DNA from: Persephonella sp.
GTDB taxonomy: Bacteria; Aquificota; Aquificia; Aquificales; Hydrogenothermaceae
DNA: 43,556 nucleotides
Reading direction: 5' to 3'
Assembly: GCF_015487465.1 (NCBI RefSeq)
Contig: NZ_WFPS01000002.1
Location: forward strand, 1 to 43,556
Shown: piece by piece, positions 26,810 to 35,309 of the stretch
Layout of the letters: every line of letters starts with the position of its first letter
Position numbering within the stretch: position 1 is the stretch's first letter
Notes under the pieces: generated by a model
The model's input: the letters and a program-made list of their open reading frames with translations, nothing else
Told to the model about the DNA's origin: nothing
Databases searched by the model: none
Position numbers and translations under genes: made by a program

Positions 26810-27661
26810 ATGGGGAAAATAATAGGTCTTGTAAACCAGAAAGGAGGTGCAGGAAAAAGCAGTATCACAAATGCTTTATCCCATGAGTTTTCAAGGAGGG
26901 GATACAGGGTTCTTGTGGTTGATTACGATCCTCAGGGAACTCAGACGATGCTTTTTGGTTTTAACAGACTTTCTGAGTTTGTTGATACAGAGCACGACAT
27001 TACAAACATCTTTAACGGAAAAGAACTCAAACCAATAAATGTTAAAGAAAACCTTGATCTTATACCTGCAAATCAGGGTTTAAGGGAGGAGGCAGAAAGC
27101 GGTAGAATGGGAAAAGAGTTAATTCTCTCAAACTTCCTGAAAGGGGGTTTTGGAAAAAAAGGTATCGCTGAAGATTACGACATAATCTTCATAGACTCAC
27201 CTGCAGATTCAGGTGCTTTAACTGTCGGGACTATAGCCTCAAGCGATTACGTGCTTATACCTACAAGACTAACATTTGTTGATTCAACAGGTCTTGTTGG
27301 AACACTTCAGACTGTAATACAGGCTGTTATGACCTTCAGACTTGATCTTTCCATATTAGGATTTATACCTGTTGCTTACAAGCCAAGACTGAAAGAACAC
27401 AAAGATGTTCTTGCATCATTGAAACAAACTATACCCCAGATAATAGAAAAGTATGATTTTATAAAAAAAGCATCGGAAGAACTTTTCTTTGATCCCATAA
27501 ACGACAGAATAGCATGGGCAGAAGCTGCAGGAAAAAGAATATCTATCAGAGAGTATATTGAAACTGAGAAAAAATCCCAGAAGGACATTATTCTTACCCT
27601 TGAAAACATCACAGATGAGATAATCAGAAGAACTCTCATTCCCTTAGAAGTAACGGTTTAG
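26810..27661 (+). CDS. parA: ParA/Soj-family ATPase
   Basis: A 283-residue ParA-type ATPase. The deviant Walker A is KGGAGKSS (11-18), followed by VLVVDYDPQGTQT (A') and DIIFIDSPADSG (Walker B). It lacks an N-terminal helix-turn-helix, as in chromosomal Soj or type Ib ParA. Such proteins form ATP-dependent gradients on DNA that position ParB-parS complexes or other cargo. AAGGAG lies 8-9 nt before the ATG. A ParB-like gene follows after 10 bp. Whether this is the main chromosome-partition pair or a dedicated cargo-positioning system is uncertain because the partner is atypical. The C-terminal third departs from standard Soj in my reading. Confidence 0.88.
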   Translation: MGKIIGLVNQKGGAGKSSITNALSHEFSRRGYRVLVVDYDPQGTQTMLFGFNRLSEFVDTEHDITNIFNGKELKPINVKENLDLIPANQGLREEAESGRMGKELILSNFLKGGFGKKGIAEDYDIIFIDSPADSGALTVGTIASSDYVLIPTRLTFVDSTGLVGTLQTVIQAVMTFRLDLSILGFIPVAYKPRLKEHKDVLASLKQTIPQIIEKYDFIKKASEELFFDPINDRIAWAEAAGKRISIREYIETEKKSQKDIILTLENITDEIIRRTLIPLEVTV

Positions 27662-27671
27662 GGAGGCAATC

Positions 27672-28622
27672 ATGGATACAGGAATTTTTGAGGACATACT
27701 TGATATAAAAAAAACAGAAAAAATAAAAGAGGCTGTTCAGAAAATACAGGAAGTTAAGCCTGAAGAAATACAGATCTCAAAAATCAAAAACCCAAGATTT
27801 CACGACAGAAGTTATGTCAGCCCTGAAAGGATCGTAGCACTTGCAGAAAATATCAAAGAGTATGGTCTTGCCCAGCCTATTGTTGTGAGAAGATTGGAAG
27901 ATGGAAGCTACGAGAGGATAATAGGATATATCAGAATAAAAGCATTTGAGTATCTAAAAAGGGACAAAATTCCTGCTGTCGTTCTTGATGTTGACGAGGA
28001 GACTGCCCTTGCATTAATGATATCGGAAAATGCCCAGAGGGAAGACCTGAATGATTACGATAAACTAATGTCCCATCTTGATTATCTCTCTTTTATTCTG
28101 AAAAAAGATAGGAACGACGTGATTAGAACGGCAAGAAAGATATTTAACTACATATCAGGAAATATAAAAGAGCTTACCCCAGAGGAAAGGAAAGAGGGAC
28201 AGATAATAGAAAAAACATTACAGAAGCTCTCAGGAACAAATCTGAGGACATTTATAGAAAGATTAAAAATTATAAATGTTGCTCCCCAGATAAAAGATGC
28301 CATAAAAAAACACGGCTGGTCTTACTCATTAGCCATTGAGGTCAACAAGCTCAGAAATTATCCTGAAAAAATGGAACAGCTTATAAAACAGATCATAAAG
28401 TATGATCTGAGCAAAAAAGAAGTGGAAGCAAAAGTCAGGGAGATATTAGGGGAAGAGGCAAAAAAAAGAATTAAAAATCCATTTAAGGAAGTATTTAAAG
28501 ATCTAAACAGGAAGGTCTCATCAGTATATAAAAAACTTCCTAAAGAAGAAAAGAGAAAAGTTGAAAAGATGATAGAGGAAAAACTAAACCAGATATACAA
28601 AATACTTGAAAAATACGAGTGA
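27672..28622 (+). CDS. ParB-like protein with altered CTP-binding box
   Basis: A 316-residue protein. Residues 30-130 form a ParB/Srx-type N-terminal domain, with IVALAENIKEYGLAQPIVVRR, then G85-Y-I-R-I-K-A where typical ParB has GERRxRA, then ENAQRED (119-125) as box II. A helical region that could hold the DNA-recognition helix-turn-helix follows (about 130-250), and a charged C-terminus (250-316). In ParB the GERRxR arginines contact CTP and drive clamp closing; two of these positions are changed here. GGGAGG precedes the ATG and parA is directly upstream. I see no obvious parS sequence. It may be a divergent ParB or a ParB-like adaptor for other cargo. Confidence 0.8.
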   Translation: MDTGIFEDILDIKKTEKIKEAVQKIQEVKPEEIQISKIKNPRFHDRSYVSPERIVALAENIKEYGLAQPIVVRRLEDGSYERIIGYIRIKAFEYLKRDKIPAVVLDVDEETALALMISENAQREDLNDYDKLMSHLDYLSFILKKDRNDVIRTARKIFNYISGNIKELTPEERKEGQIIEKTLQKLSGTNLRTFIERLKIINVAPQIKDAIKKHGWSYSLAIEVNKLRNYPEKMEQLIKQIIKYDLSKKEVEAKVREILGEEAKKRIKNPFKEVFKDLNRKVSSVYKKLPKEEKRKVEKMIEEKLNQIYKILEKYE

Positions 28623-28641
28623 GGATTATTCCTCCTCTTTT
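28621..28641 (+). terminator. possible weak terminator at convergent ParB/NrdR ends
   Basis: GAGGA and TCCTC pair as a 5-bp stem around TTAT, followed by CTCTTTTTC on the plus strand. It overlaps both the parB-like stop and the last nrdR codons. The stem is short and its sequence is forced partly by a run of Glu codons on the other strand, so this may be chance. Confidence 0.25.
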
Positions 28642-29087
28642 TCTTCTATCTCTTTTAAGGCTTTCTCAAAATCTTTAATATCCTGAAACTCATTGTAAAC
28701 AGATCTAAATCTGAGGTATGCAACAGGGTCTATTTTTTTTAATCTCTCCTGAACAAGATCACCTATCTCTGTGCTGTCAACAACAAGCTTTCCTTCCTCA
28801 AGAAGATATTTCTCTATCTCATCGGCTATGTCAACCATCTGTTTTTCAGAAACAGGTCTGTTTTTTGATGCAAGTCTTATTCCTCTAATTATCTTATCTT
28901 TGTTAAAAGGCTCAGTTGTGCCGTTCTTTTTCTTAACGATAATCTTTTCTTCTTCGTATCTCTCGTAGGTTGTAAACCTAAACCCACAGTCAAGACACTC
29001 ACGCCTTCTTCTTATCACAGACCCATCTTTTGACTGTCTTGTATCAACAACCTTATCATTAAGAGATCCGCAGTTTGGGCATTTCAT
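28626..29087 (-). CDS. nrdR: transcriptional repressor NrdR
   Basis: A 153-residue regulator of ribonucleotide reductase genes. An N-terminal zinc ribbon (CPNCGS at 3-8; CLDCGFRFTTYER) is followed by the ATP-cone domain (about 49-139, beginning VKKKNGTTEPFNKDKIIRGI) that senses ATP/dATP. Length and motif order are exactly those of NrdR. It binds NrdR-box repeats upstream of nrd genes, none of which are in the window. The ATG overlaps the stop of the SnoaL-like gene by one base (TAATG), so the two are coupled, which is an unusual partner. It ends convergently with the ParB-like gene 3 bp away. Confidence 0.96.
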   Translation of the reverse strand: MKCPNCGSLNDKVVDTRQSKDGSVIRRRRECLDCGFRFTTYERYEEEKIIVKKKNGTTEPFNKDKIIRGIRLASKNRPVSEKQMVDIADEIEKYLLEEGKLVVDSTEIGDLVQERLKKIDPVAYLRFRSVYNEFQDIKDFEKALKEIEEKEEE

Positions 29088-29485
29088 TAAGTTTTTTCTT
29101 CCTCCTTTATTTCCTTGTAAGATAATCCATAATAAACAAAATGCCCCTGTATTTTTTTATTTTTATTGATATAAAATTTTGAGATCACATCAGCCTTTGA
29201 GTCTTCATTTGTATATATGTAATACTCTAATAGAGCTTCATCACCTTTAATCCACAAACCCCTTGGTTGTATTTTTATTTGTGGAAAAATTTTAAGCACT
29301 ACTTTGTAGTAATTTTTAATACCTTCTTTTCCAACTATTGTTAATCTATCAGGATATACCTCTTTTATTTTGGGGTCATAAAGCTCTGCTGTTTCAGCAT
29401 AGCTATCCATAATTTTTTCAAGATCGTGACTGTTCCAGCCTTCAATCCAGCTGTCAATAGTTTCCTGCACAGGAGATTTTCCCAT
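29087..29485 (-). CDS. SnoaL-like (NTF2-fold) protein
   Basis: A 132-residue single-domain protein. The N-terminal pattern VQETIDSWIEGWNSHDLEKIMDSYAETAELYDP and the later GKEGIKNYYKVVLKIFPQIKIQPRG are typical of SnoaL-like NTF2-superfamily proteins, a cone-shaped fold used both as enzymes and as small ligand-binding proteins. Function cannot be predicted. A good TTTTCCTCC region on the plus strand gives GGAGGAAAA just before the ATG. It lies between hemL (8-bp gap) and nrdR (1-bp overlap) in one leftward run. Confidence 0.75.
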   Translation of the reverse strand: MGKSPVQETIDSWIEGWNSHDLEKIMDSYAETAELYDPKIKEVYPDRLTIVGKEGIKNYYKVVLKIFPQIKIQPRGLWIKGDEALLEYYIYTNEDSKADVISKFYINKNKKIQGHFVYYGLSYKEIKEEEKT

Positions 29486-29493
29486 TTTTCCTC

Positions 29494-30777
29494 CTATAGC
29501 TGTTTAAATGTGTCTTCCACAGCGTTCAGGGTTTTGTTTATATCCTCATCGCTGTGGGCAGTGCTCAGGAAAGATGCCTCAAACTGGGAAGGGGCAAGGT
29601 ATATCCCTTTTTCAAGCATTAATCTATAAAATCTGTTAAAAAGTTCAAGATCAGACGATTTTGCGTCGCTAAAGTTTTTCACCTCTTTGTCTGTGAAAAA
29701 CATTGTGATCATTGAGCCTACCCTGTTTACTGTGGCTTTTATTCCATATTTATCAATAAGCTGATTGAAGCCTTCTTCCAGCTTTTTCCCTTTATTATCA
29801 AGTTCTTGATATGGATTTTTTTCCTTTAATATCTGGAGCTGTCTTAATCCTGCTGCCATGGCAAGAGGATTTCCTGATAAGGTTCCTGCCTGATAAACCG
29901 GTCCTTCAGGTGCCACATGAAGCATTATTTCTCTTTTTCCTCCGTAAGCTCCAACTGGAAGCCCTGCCCCTATAACCTTGCCCATTGTTGTTAGATCAGG
30001 GTCTATTCCATAAAGCTCCTGTGCTCCTCCAAGGGCAAGTCTGAAACCTGTCATTACCTCGTCCCATATCAAAAGAGCTCCGAACTGTTTTGTTATATCC
30101 CTCAATCTCTGATGGTACTCTCTGGAGGGGGCAACAACTCCCATGTTCCCTGCAACAGGTTCAAGAATTACGCATGCTATATCATCACCATGTTTTTTGA
30201 ATGCTTCCTCAACAGCATCTATATCGTTGTAAGGAAGAACTATTGTGAGCTGTGCAAGTTCCTCAGGGATACCTGGTGTTCCGGGTATACCAAGTGTTGC
30301 AACTCCAGAGCCTGCAGAAACAAGCAGTGAGTCTCCATGACCGTGGTAACAGCCGTCAAACTTGATTATCTTTTTCTTTCCTGTGTATCCCCTTGCAAGC
30401 CTGATGGCAGACATTGTTGCTTCTGTTCCTGAGTTGACAAACCTGACCATCTCAACTGAGGGAACAGCATCAATAACAGCTTTCGCCATCTGTATTTCAA
30501 GCTCTGTCGGTGCTCCAAAGCTTGTTCCATAGTTTGATATCTGTTTTATAGCATTTATTATCTGATCATGGGCATGTCCCAGAATTAATGGTCCCCATGA
30601 AAGAACATAATCTATAAACTCATTCCCATCAGCATCCCATACTCTGCTACCTTTTCCTTTTTCTATAAACAGTGGCTCCATGCCAAGAGCCTTAAAAGCT
30701 CTAACAGGAGAGTTGACCCCTCCAACAAGGTATTTTTGAGCCTCCCTGAATAACTCCTTTGATCTTTCGGTTCTCAT
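29494..30777 (-). CDS. hemL: glutamate-1-semialdehyde 2,1-aminomutase
   Basis: A 427-residue PLP enzyme that converts glutamate-1-semialdehyde to 5-aminolevulinate in the C5 route to tetrapyrroles. The internal aldimine lysine is K267 in [54 protein letters not shown] and the DEVMTGFR metal/PLP loop are family hallmarks. Length is normal. It is the first gene of the hemL - SnoaL-like - nrdR run, with an extended -10 promoter just upstream. Heme supply fits the presence of a c-type heme sensor in this organism. Confidence 0.97.
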   Translation of the reverse strand: MRTERSKELFREAQKYLVGGVNSPVRAFKALGMEPLFIEKGKGSRVWDADGNEFIDYVLSWGPLILGHAHDQIINAIKQISNYGTSFGAPTELEIQMAKAVIDAVPSVEMVRFVNSGTEATMSAIRLARGYTGKKKIIKFDGCYHGHGDSLLVSAGSGVATLGIPGTPGIPEELAQLTIVLPYNDIDAVEEAFKKHGDDIACVILEPVAGNMGVVAPSREYHQRLRDITKQFGALLIWDEVMTGFRLALGGAQELYGIDPDLTTMGKVIGAGLPVGAYGGKREIMLHVAPEGPVYQAGTLSGNPLAMAAGLRQLQILKEKNPYQELDNKGKKLEEGFNQLIDKYGIKATVNRVGSMITMFFTDKEVKNFSDAKSSDLELFNRFYRLMLEKGIYLAPSQFEASFLSTAHSDEDINKTLNAVEDTFKQL

Positions 30778-30801
30778 TTTCTCCTCGCACTTTTTTGAAT
30801 A

Positions 30802-30810
30802 ATTATACCA
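30802..30810 (-). promoter_or_regulatory. extended -10 promoter for hemL
   Basis: The minus strand reads TGGTATAAT, a TGnTATAAT extended -10 element ending 24 nt before the hemL ATG, which leaves room for a short 5' leader with the CGAGGAG ribosome-binding site. No clear -35 is visible. The gap is divergent with the small gene at 30899. Confidence 0.45.
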
Positions 30811-30898
30811 GAGATACAGGGCTAATATCCTTATCCTGTTGCTCTTTTATCCCTATAGTGTTATATTAATAGCTAATTATTAATTTTTAGGTGAAATG

Positions 30899-31216
30899 AT
30901 GGGGGAGAGTAATCTTATATTTGATCTTATGAAAACAGGATATAATTTTGAAACTATAATCCTGTACTCAAAAAATTGTGAAACAATATCTGTCGTAGGA
31001 AATAATAATCTTCCAAAAAATCTGTCTGACTTATGCTCTGCTATTATATCTCTGGGGTTTGATATGTTAAAAATGAGTGGTAAAGGAGAATACAGATACA
31101 CAGTAATAACATTAAAAGAAACTGAAGTTCTTATTTATCTTTATCAAGATTACATTATAGTCGGATTTACAAAAGAAAAAGAGGGGTTTTCTTTGATCCA
31201 ACACCCCTTTCAATAA
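30899..31216 (+). CDS. small unrecognised protein, possibly Roadblock/LC7-like
   Basis: A protein of 105 residues (106 if the ATG at 30896 is used; the second ATG is preferred because AGGTG lies about 5 nt upstream of it). It alternates a short N-terminal helix, strands (FETIILYSKNCETISVVG), a helix (SDLCSAIISLGFDMLKM) and further strands (YRYTVITLKETEVLIYLYQDYIIVGFT). This resembles the beta-alpha-beta pattern of Roadblock/LC7 domains, but I have no motif to prove it. It is transcribed alone, divergent from hemL. Its last codons overlap the end of the convergent lpxL-like gene by 7 bp. Confidence 0.6.
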   Translation: MGESNLIFDLMKTGYNFETIILYSKNCETISVVGNNNLPKNLSDLCSAIISLGFDMLKMSGKGEYRYTVITLKETEVLIYLYQDYIIVGFTKEKEGFSLIQHPFQ

Positions 31217-32088
31217 ATATTCTCAGGCTCTCCCTCAGGTCTTGTTTTCCACCTTTTGTGAACCCAGAAATATTGATCTGGATATTTTTTTGCGGCATTT
31301 TCTATTTCCTTTGTGTATATCTGAACAAGATTTTTAATTGATTCTTCTTTATCTTTTGAAGGTTCCCAGCTGATCTTTTTAATATCTGCCCTGTATATTT
31401 TTTCTTTATAATCAAAATACTGATAGGCAAATACAACAGGAACATTATACCTATATGCAAGTTTTGCAGGAAAAACTACCGTTGACGCCGGAAGACCAAA
31501 AAAATCAACAAAAACACCCCTGTGCCTTAATGCGTTCTGATCTGCAAGGAACACAACCCTTTTCCCCTCTTTTAGAGCTTTTACAAAATCTTTTAAGGGC
31601 TGATCATGAAAAATTATTTTTAACCCAGAAGCTCTTCTTATTGAGTTAATCAGATCATTAAGTTTTTTGTTTTTCATTCTGTAAGCAAGAGAAACAAGAT
31701 CCCCATACCTGCTTACGAGTCCTGCTCCTCCAACTTCCCAGTTTCCAATATGGGCTGTAATTATAATTTTGCTTCCTTTTTCCCTGAGTATATCTTCACC
31801 TTTCTCAACTACAAAAATTTTATTTATCTGTCTATTTTCAACATACTGGGGGATTTTGGGAAATTCTGAAAGGGTTCTGCCAATATTCTGTAGAGATTTT
31901 TTTCCGATCCGATTTTTCCATTCTTTGCTTTTTTCTGGAAATGCTATATCAAGGTTTTTCATAATTACATCTTTTCTGTATCCTAAATTCCAAAACAGAT
32001 TTCCGATGTTTTCTCCAGCTCTCAAGTTTTTTTCACGGGGAAGTGCTTTTAAAATAGAAAAAAGAAAACTGGCAATCTGATGGGTCAT
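31210..32088 (-). CDS. LpxL/HtrB-family lipid A late acyltransferase
   Basis: A 292-residue acyltransferase. The catalytic HX4E motif is H113-IGNW-E118 in TAHIGNWEVGG. Supporting blocks are VVFLADQN (with the conserved D after the glycine-rich segment) and VFVDFFGLPASTVVFPAKLAYRYNVPVV. The enzyme transfers a secondary acyl chain to lipid A precursors at the inner face of the cytoplasmic membrane. No strong N-terminal membrane anchor is visible, though residues 5-16 are hydrophobic. The ATG shares a base with the Nudix stop (TAATG). It is the final gene of the elbB - dcd-like - hom - SLC13 - Nudix - lpxL run. Confidence 0.9.
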   Translation of the reverse strand: MTHQIASFLFSILKALPREKNLRAGENIGNLFWNLGYRKDVIMKNLDIAFPEKSKEWKNRIGKKSLQNIGRTLSEFPKIPQYVENRQINKIFVVEKGEDILREKGSKIIITAHIGNWEVGGAGLVSRYGDLVSLAYRMKNKKLNDLINSIRRASGLKIIFHDQPLKDFVKALKEGKRVVFLADQNALRHRGVFVDFFGLPASTVVFPAKLAYRYNVPVVFAYQYFDYKEKIYRADIKKISWEPSKDKEESIKNLVQIYTKEIENAAKKYPDQYFWVHKRWKTRPEGEPENIY

Positions 32089-32516
32089 TAGATTTCACCT
32101 ATTTTCTTTAACGATTTGACCGCCCTTTCAAATATTTTTTTGTCTGTAGGATAGGTTAAAATGCTTTCAACCTCATCTACAGGAAAAAATTTTGCTTCAT
32201 CTATTTCTTCCTTTTGGGGTGTTATCTGACCCCCTTTATATCTCATAAGGTAGTAATAAACAAACTTATGAATTCTATACAGATCCATACTGTACCAGTA
32301 GTCCACCTCTCCCAAGTATTCAACTATTTCTGCATCAACCCCCGTTTCTTCTTTCACTTCCCTTAATGCCGCCTTGTCTTTCGGCTCACCTCTTTCAATA
32401 TTTCCTTTAGGAAAACTCCATCTGTTTTTTACCCTTATCAGCAGTATCTCAATATCTCCCTTTTCATTTTTTGTGTAAACAACTCCACCAGCAGAAAACT
32501 CCCACTTTGTTTCCAT
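32088..32516 (-). CDS. Nudix hydrolase
   Basis: A 142-residue Nudix protein with the full catalytic box G38-x5-E-x7-REVKEETGV (residues 38-60). The N-terminus EFSAGGVVYTKNEKGDIEILLI and WSFPKGNIERGE resemble the diadenosine tetraphosphate (Ap4A) hydrolase group found in many bacteria and eukaryotes. Ap4A or a related nucleoside diphosphate derivative is a reasonable substrate guess, not a certainty. AGGTGGG precedes the ATG, 9 bp after the transporter gene; its stop overlaps the lpxL-like start. Confidence 0.92.
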   Translation of the reverse strand: METKWEFSAGGVVYTKNEKGDIEILLIRVKNRWSFPKGNIERGEPKDKAALREVKEETGVDAEIVEYLGEVDYWYSMDLYRIHKFVYYYLMRYKGGQITPQKEEIDEAKFFPVDEVESILTYPTDKKIFERAVKSLKKIGEI

Positions 32517-32525
32517 TCACCCACC

Positions 32526-33974
32526 TCACTTCATATAAATTAGTATGAAAATAGTTATTATAACTGAGCCGATAATGTTCATAAAGAAACCGACTTTAAC
32601 CATCTTACTGATAGGGACATGTCTGCTTCCATATATAATTGCATTTGGTGGTGTAGCGATCGGAAGCATAAAAGCAAAGCTTGCGGCAATTATAATACCA
32701 AAAACAGGATAAAATATCTCCAGATTTAGCTGTTTTAAAATTCCTATAAGAATAGGGGCAAAAGTTAACACGGTTGCCGTGTTTGAGCTGATTTCTGTCA
32801 AGAATACCATTGATATAACAAGAACAAAAATAAACAGAACCAACAATTCAGGGGAGATTACTCCTGCAACCTGCTTTCCTATATACTCAGCAAGTCCGGT
32901 TTTTATAATAAGTTTACCTAAAGCTATACCTCCTCCAAACAGAAGTATAGTATCCCAGTCAAGCTCTTTAAGATCCTTTGCTGTAAGGGTCCCTTCTCCT
33001 TTCCTTGAGGGAAGTAAAAACAGAAGTATTCCGGCAATCAAGGCAACTACAGCTTCAGGAATATGAGCCTTCAAAAAGGCGTAAAGTTCTTTATTTCCTA
33101 CAAGATTTGCAAGACCTGGAAGTATCCATAAAAAAGCAGCAAGGAAAAAAACAAAAATTGTGTTTCTTTCGGCAATAGATATTTTAGGGAGTTTTCTTTT
33201 TTCTTCTTTTATCAGAGATTTTATTTTTTCATAATCTATTGAAAAATTTCTTATGTGAAACTTTATGTAAAAAAGCAGTGAAATATATGTGAGAAATGTT
33301 ATAGGGGCAGCAAGCAAAAACCAACTTAGAAAATCCACTTCATAACCTTCATCTTTCAAAAAACCTGCACCGATAAGATTTGTAGGTGTTCCTATGAGGG
33401 TCGTTGCTCCTCCTATTGAAGCAGAATAAGCAACAGCAAGAAGAACAAAAGTTGCAAATTTCCCTGTTTCAACAATCTTCTTGTTTTTCAGCATATGGAT
33501 TATTCCTAAAATAAGAGGAAGAAGCATAGCAGTTGTAGCCGTGTTGCTCACCCACATAGATAAAATGAAAGCTATTATAGAAAATCCTGCTATAAGTCTG
33601 ATCGGACTTTTCAGGAAAAAATCCTTTGAAAGTAGGTTCAAAGCAAATCTTTTGTCCAGACCGTGTTTCGTCATCGCCTGTGCTATGAGAAAGCTACCGA
33701 TAAAAAGGAGGATAACAGGGTGTCCAAGGCTTAAAAAAGCTTCTTTTACGCTGACAACTCCTAATACAACAGCAGACGTAACACCAAGAAGAGCGGTTAT
33801 TGAGAGGGGAACAACCTCAGTCAGCCAGAAAACAATACAGAAAACCATTATAGAAAAAACTATATGGGCATCTTTAGGGAGATCCAATGGAGCTATATAA
33901 ACTAATGCTGCAAGGACAGGAGCAAGAAAAAGCCCTATCTCCCTCCGAAGCTTTTCAATTTTTTTTACACTCAT
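32526..33974 (-). CDS. SLC13/DASS-family anion transporter
   Basis: A 482-residue transporter with about eleven membrane segments. The two family signatures SNTATTAMLLPL (near 144) and SNTATVLTFAPI (near 396), each followed by a Pro-containing re-entrant region (IGTPTNLIGAG; IATPPNAIIYGS), are the substrate/Na+ binding SNT motifs of the divalent anion:sodium symporter family. Substrates in the family are dicarboxylates, citrate, phosphate or sulfate; the choice cannot be read from sequence. For a chemolithotroph, dicarboxylate or sulfate are both possible. The ATG overlaps the hom stop (ATGA). Confidence 0.93.
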   Translation of the reverse strand: MSVKKIEKLRREIGLFLAPVLAALVYIAPLDLPKDAHIVFSIMVFCIVFWLTEVVPLSITALLGVTSAVVLGVVSVKEAFLSLGHPVILLFIGSFLIAQAMTKHGLDKRFALNLLSKDFFLKSPIRLIAGFSIIAFILSMWVSNTATTAMLLPLILGIIHMLKNKKIVETGKFATFVLLAVAYSASIGGATTLIGTPTNLIGAGFLKDEGYEVDFLSWFLLAAPITFLTYISLLFYIKFHIRNFSIDYEKIKSLIKEEKRKLPKISIAERNTIFVFFLAAFLWILPGLANLVGNKELYAFLKAHIPEAVVALIAGILLFLLPSRKGEGTLTAKDLKELDWDTILLFGGGIALGKLIIKTGLAEYIGKQVAGVISPELLVLFIFVLVISMVFLTEISSNTATVLTFAPILIGILKQLNLEIFYPVFGIIIAASFAFMLPIATPPNAIIYGSRHVPISKMVKVGFFMNIIGSVIITIFILIYMK

Positions 33975-35299
33975 TTCTCTTCGTCTTCTACCCTGATAAG
34001 AACTGTTTTTTCAACAGTTATTTTCTGGTTTTCTATCTCCTTTATTGCTTTTTGTATATTGTTTTCTGATGCTGTGTGCGTAAGAATAACAAGAGGAACT
34101 ACCTTTTCTTTTGTTTCACCTGCAAAAGAAAGAACTTTTTCTTTTTGAATAACAGCAGCGATACTTATGTTGTATTTTGCAAAAACTGCTGAAACCTTGG
34201 CAAGAATTCCTGTCACATCAGGAACTGTAAACCTGAGGTAGTATCTTGTATAAAAGTCAGATGTTTTTGTAAGGGATAGATCTCTATGCTCCCAGTTCAT
34301 TGATGTTACTTCTATTTCTCTTCCCACACCTAATGCGATGCTTTTTCCTATATCAACAATATCGCTCACAACAGCGCTTGCTGTAGGGAGACTACCTGCA
34401 CCCTTCCCATAAAACATGGTTTCTCCAACAGAATCCCCTTCAACCATAACAGCATTATAAACTCCGTCAACCTTAGAAAGGGGGTGTTCTGAAGGTAAAA
34501 AAGTTGGGTGAACCCTGACCTCAACCTCTCCGTTGTGAAGTTTTGCTATCGCAATGAGTTTTAAGGTATACCCAAGTTCTCTACCCAGATCAATATCAAG
34601 ACTATTTATATTTTCTATACCTTCAACATAAACCCCTGAAAAATCTACAAATCCTCCATATGAAAGGGAGGCAAGAATTGTTATCTTGTGGGCTGCATCT
34701 GTGCCGTTAATATCAAGTGTTGGATCTGCCTCTGCATAACCTAAATCCTGGGCTTCTTTTAAAACAGAACCAAAATCCCTCCCTTCTCTAAACATCTTTG
34801 TCAGAATAAAATTTGTTGTTCCGTTTAGAATTCCGTATATCTTCTGAATTTTGTTTGCTATAAGTCCCTCCCTGAGCGATCTTATAATGGGAATTCCCCC
34901 AGCAACAGCAGCCTCAAAACCTATTCTTATTCCTTTTTTTTCAGCCTCAATAAAAATATCTTTACCTTTTTCTGCAAGAAGGGCTTTGTTTGCTGTGACT
35001 ATATGTTTTCCATTTTTTATACTCTTGATCATTAGATCATATGGAAAGTCTATTCCCCCTGTAAGCTCAACTATTATGTGAATATCCTTATCCTGAAGAA
35101 GCTCATCTAATGAATGGGCTTTTTTTTCTTCAGAAAGGGGATATGGAAAAGTTTTATTCCAGTTTCTTGTAAAGACCTTTTTAAGGTTTATTCTTATTCC
35201 GGCTTTTTTTGCCAAAAGATCATTTTTTTCTTCAAGAATTTTTGCTACGCCGTTTCCAACAACACCGTAGCCAACTATCCCCACATTAACCTCTTTCAA
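33971..35299 (-). CDS. hom: homoserine dehydrogenase with ACT domain
   Basis: A 442-residue NAD(P)-dependent enzyme that reduces aspartate semialdehyde to homoserine on the way to Met and Thr. The Rossmann motif is GIVGYGVVGNGVAKIL (8-23), and the catalytic region has GILNGTTNFILTKM and DLGYAEADPTLDINGTDAAHKI. A C-terminal ACT domain (about 360-435, RFTVPDVTGILAKVSAVF) suggests feedback control, typically by threonine. The start is TTG at 35299 with AGGAGGT 6 nt upstream; the nearer ATG is out of frame. Not fused to aspartokinase. It follows the dCTP-deaminase-like gene. Confidence 0.97.
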   Translation of the reverse strand: MKEVNVGIVGYGVVGNGVAKILEEKNDLLAKKAGIRINLKKVFTRNWNKTFPYPLSEEKKAHSLDELLQDKDIHIIVELTGGIDFPYDLMIKSIKNGKHIVTANKALLAEKGKDIFIEAEKKGIRIGFEAAVAGGIPIIRSLREGLIANKIQKIYGILNGTTNFILTKMFREGRDFGSVLKEAQDLGYAEADPTLDINGTDAAHKITILASLSYGGFVDFSGVYVEGIENINSLDIDLGRELGYTLKLIAIAKLHNGEVEVRVHPTFLPSEHPLSKVDGVYNAVMVEGDSVGETMFYGKGAGSLPTASAVVSDIVDIGKSIALGVGREIEVTSMNWEHRDLSLTKTSDFYTRYYLRFTVPDVTGILAKVSAVFAKYNISIAAVIQKEKVLSFAGETKEKVVPLVILTHTASENNIQKAIKEIENQKITVEKTVLIRVEDEEK

Positions 35300-35309
35300 C
35301 CATTACCTC

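Noticed and set aside
26653-28622. parS site near the ParA/ParB-like pair
   Set aside because: No TGTTTCACGTGAAACA-like 16-mer was seen in or around these genes; the 8-bp inverted repeat at 26727 does not match it.
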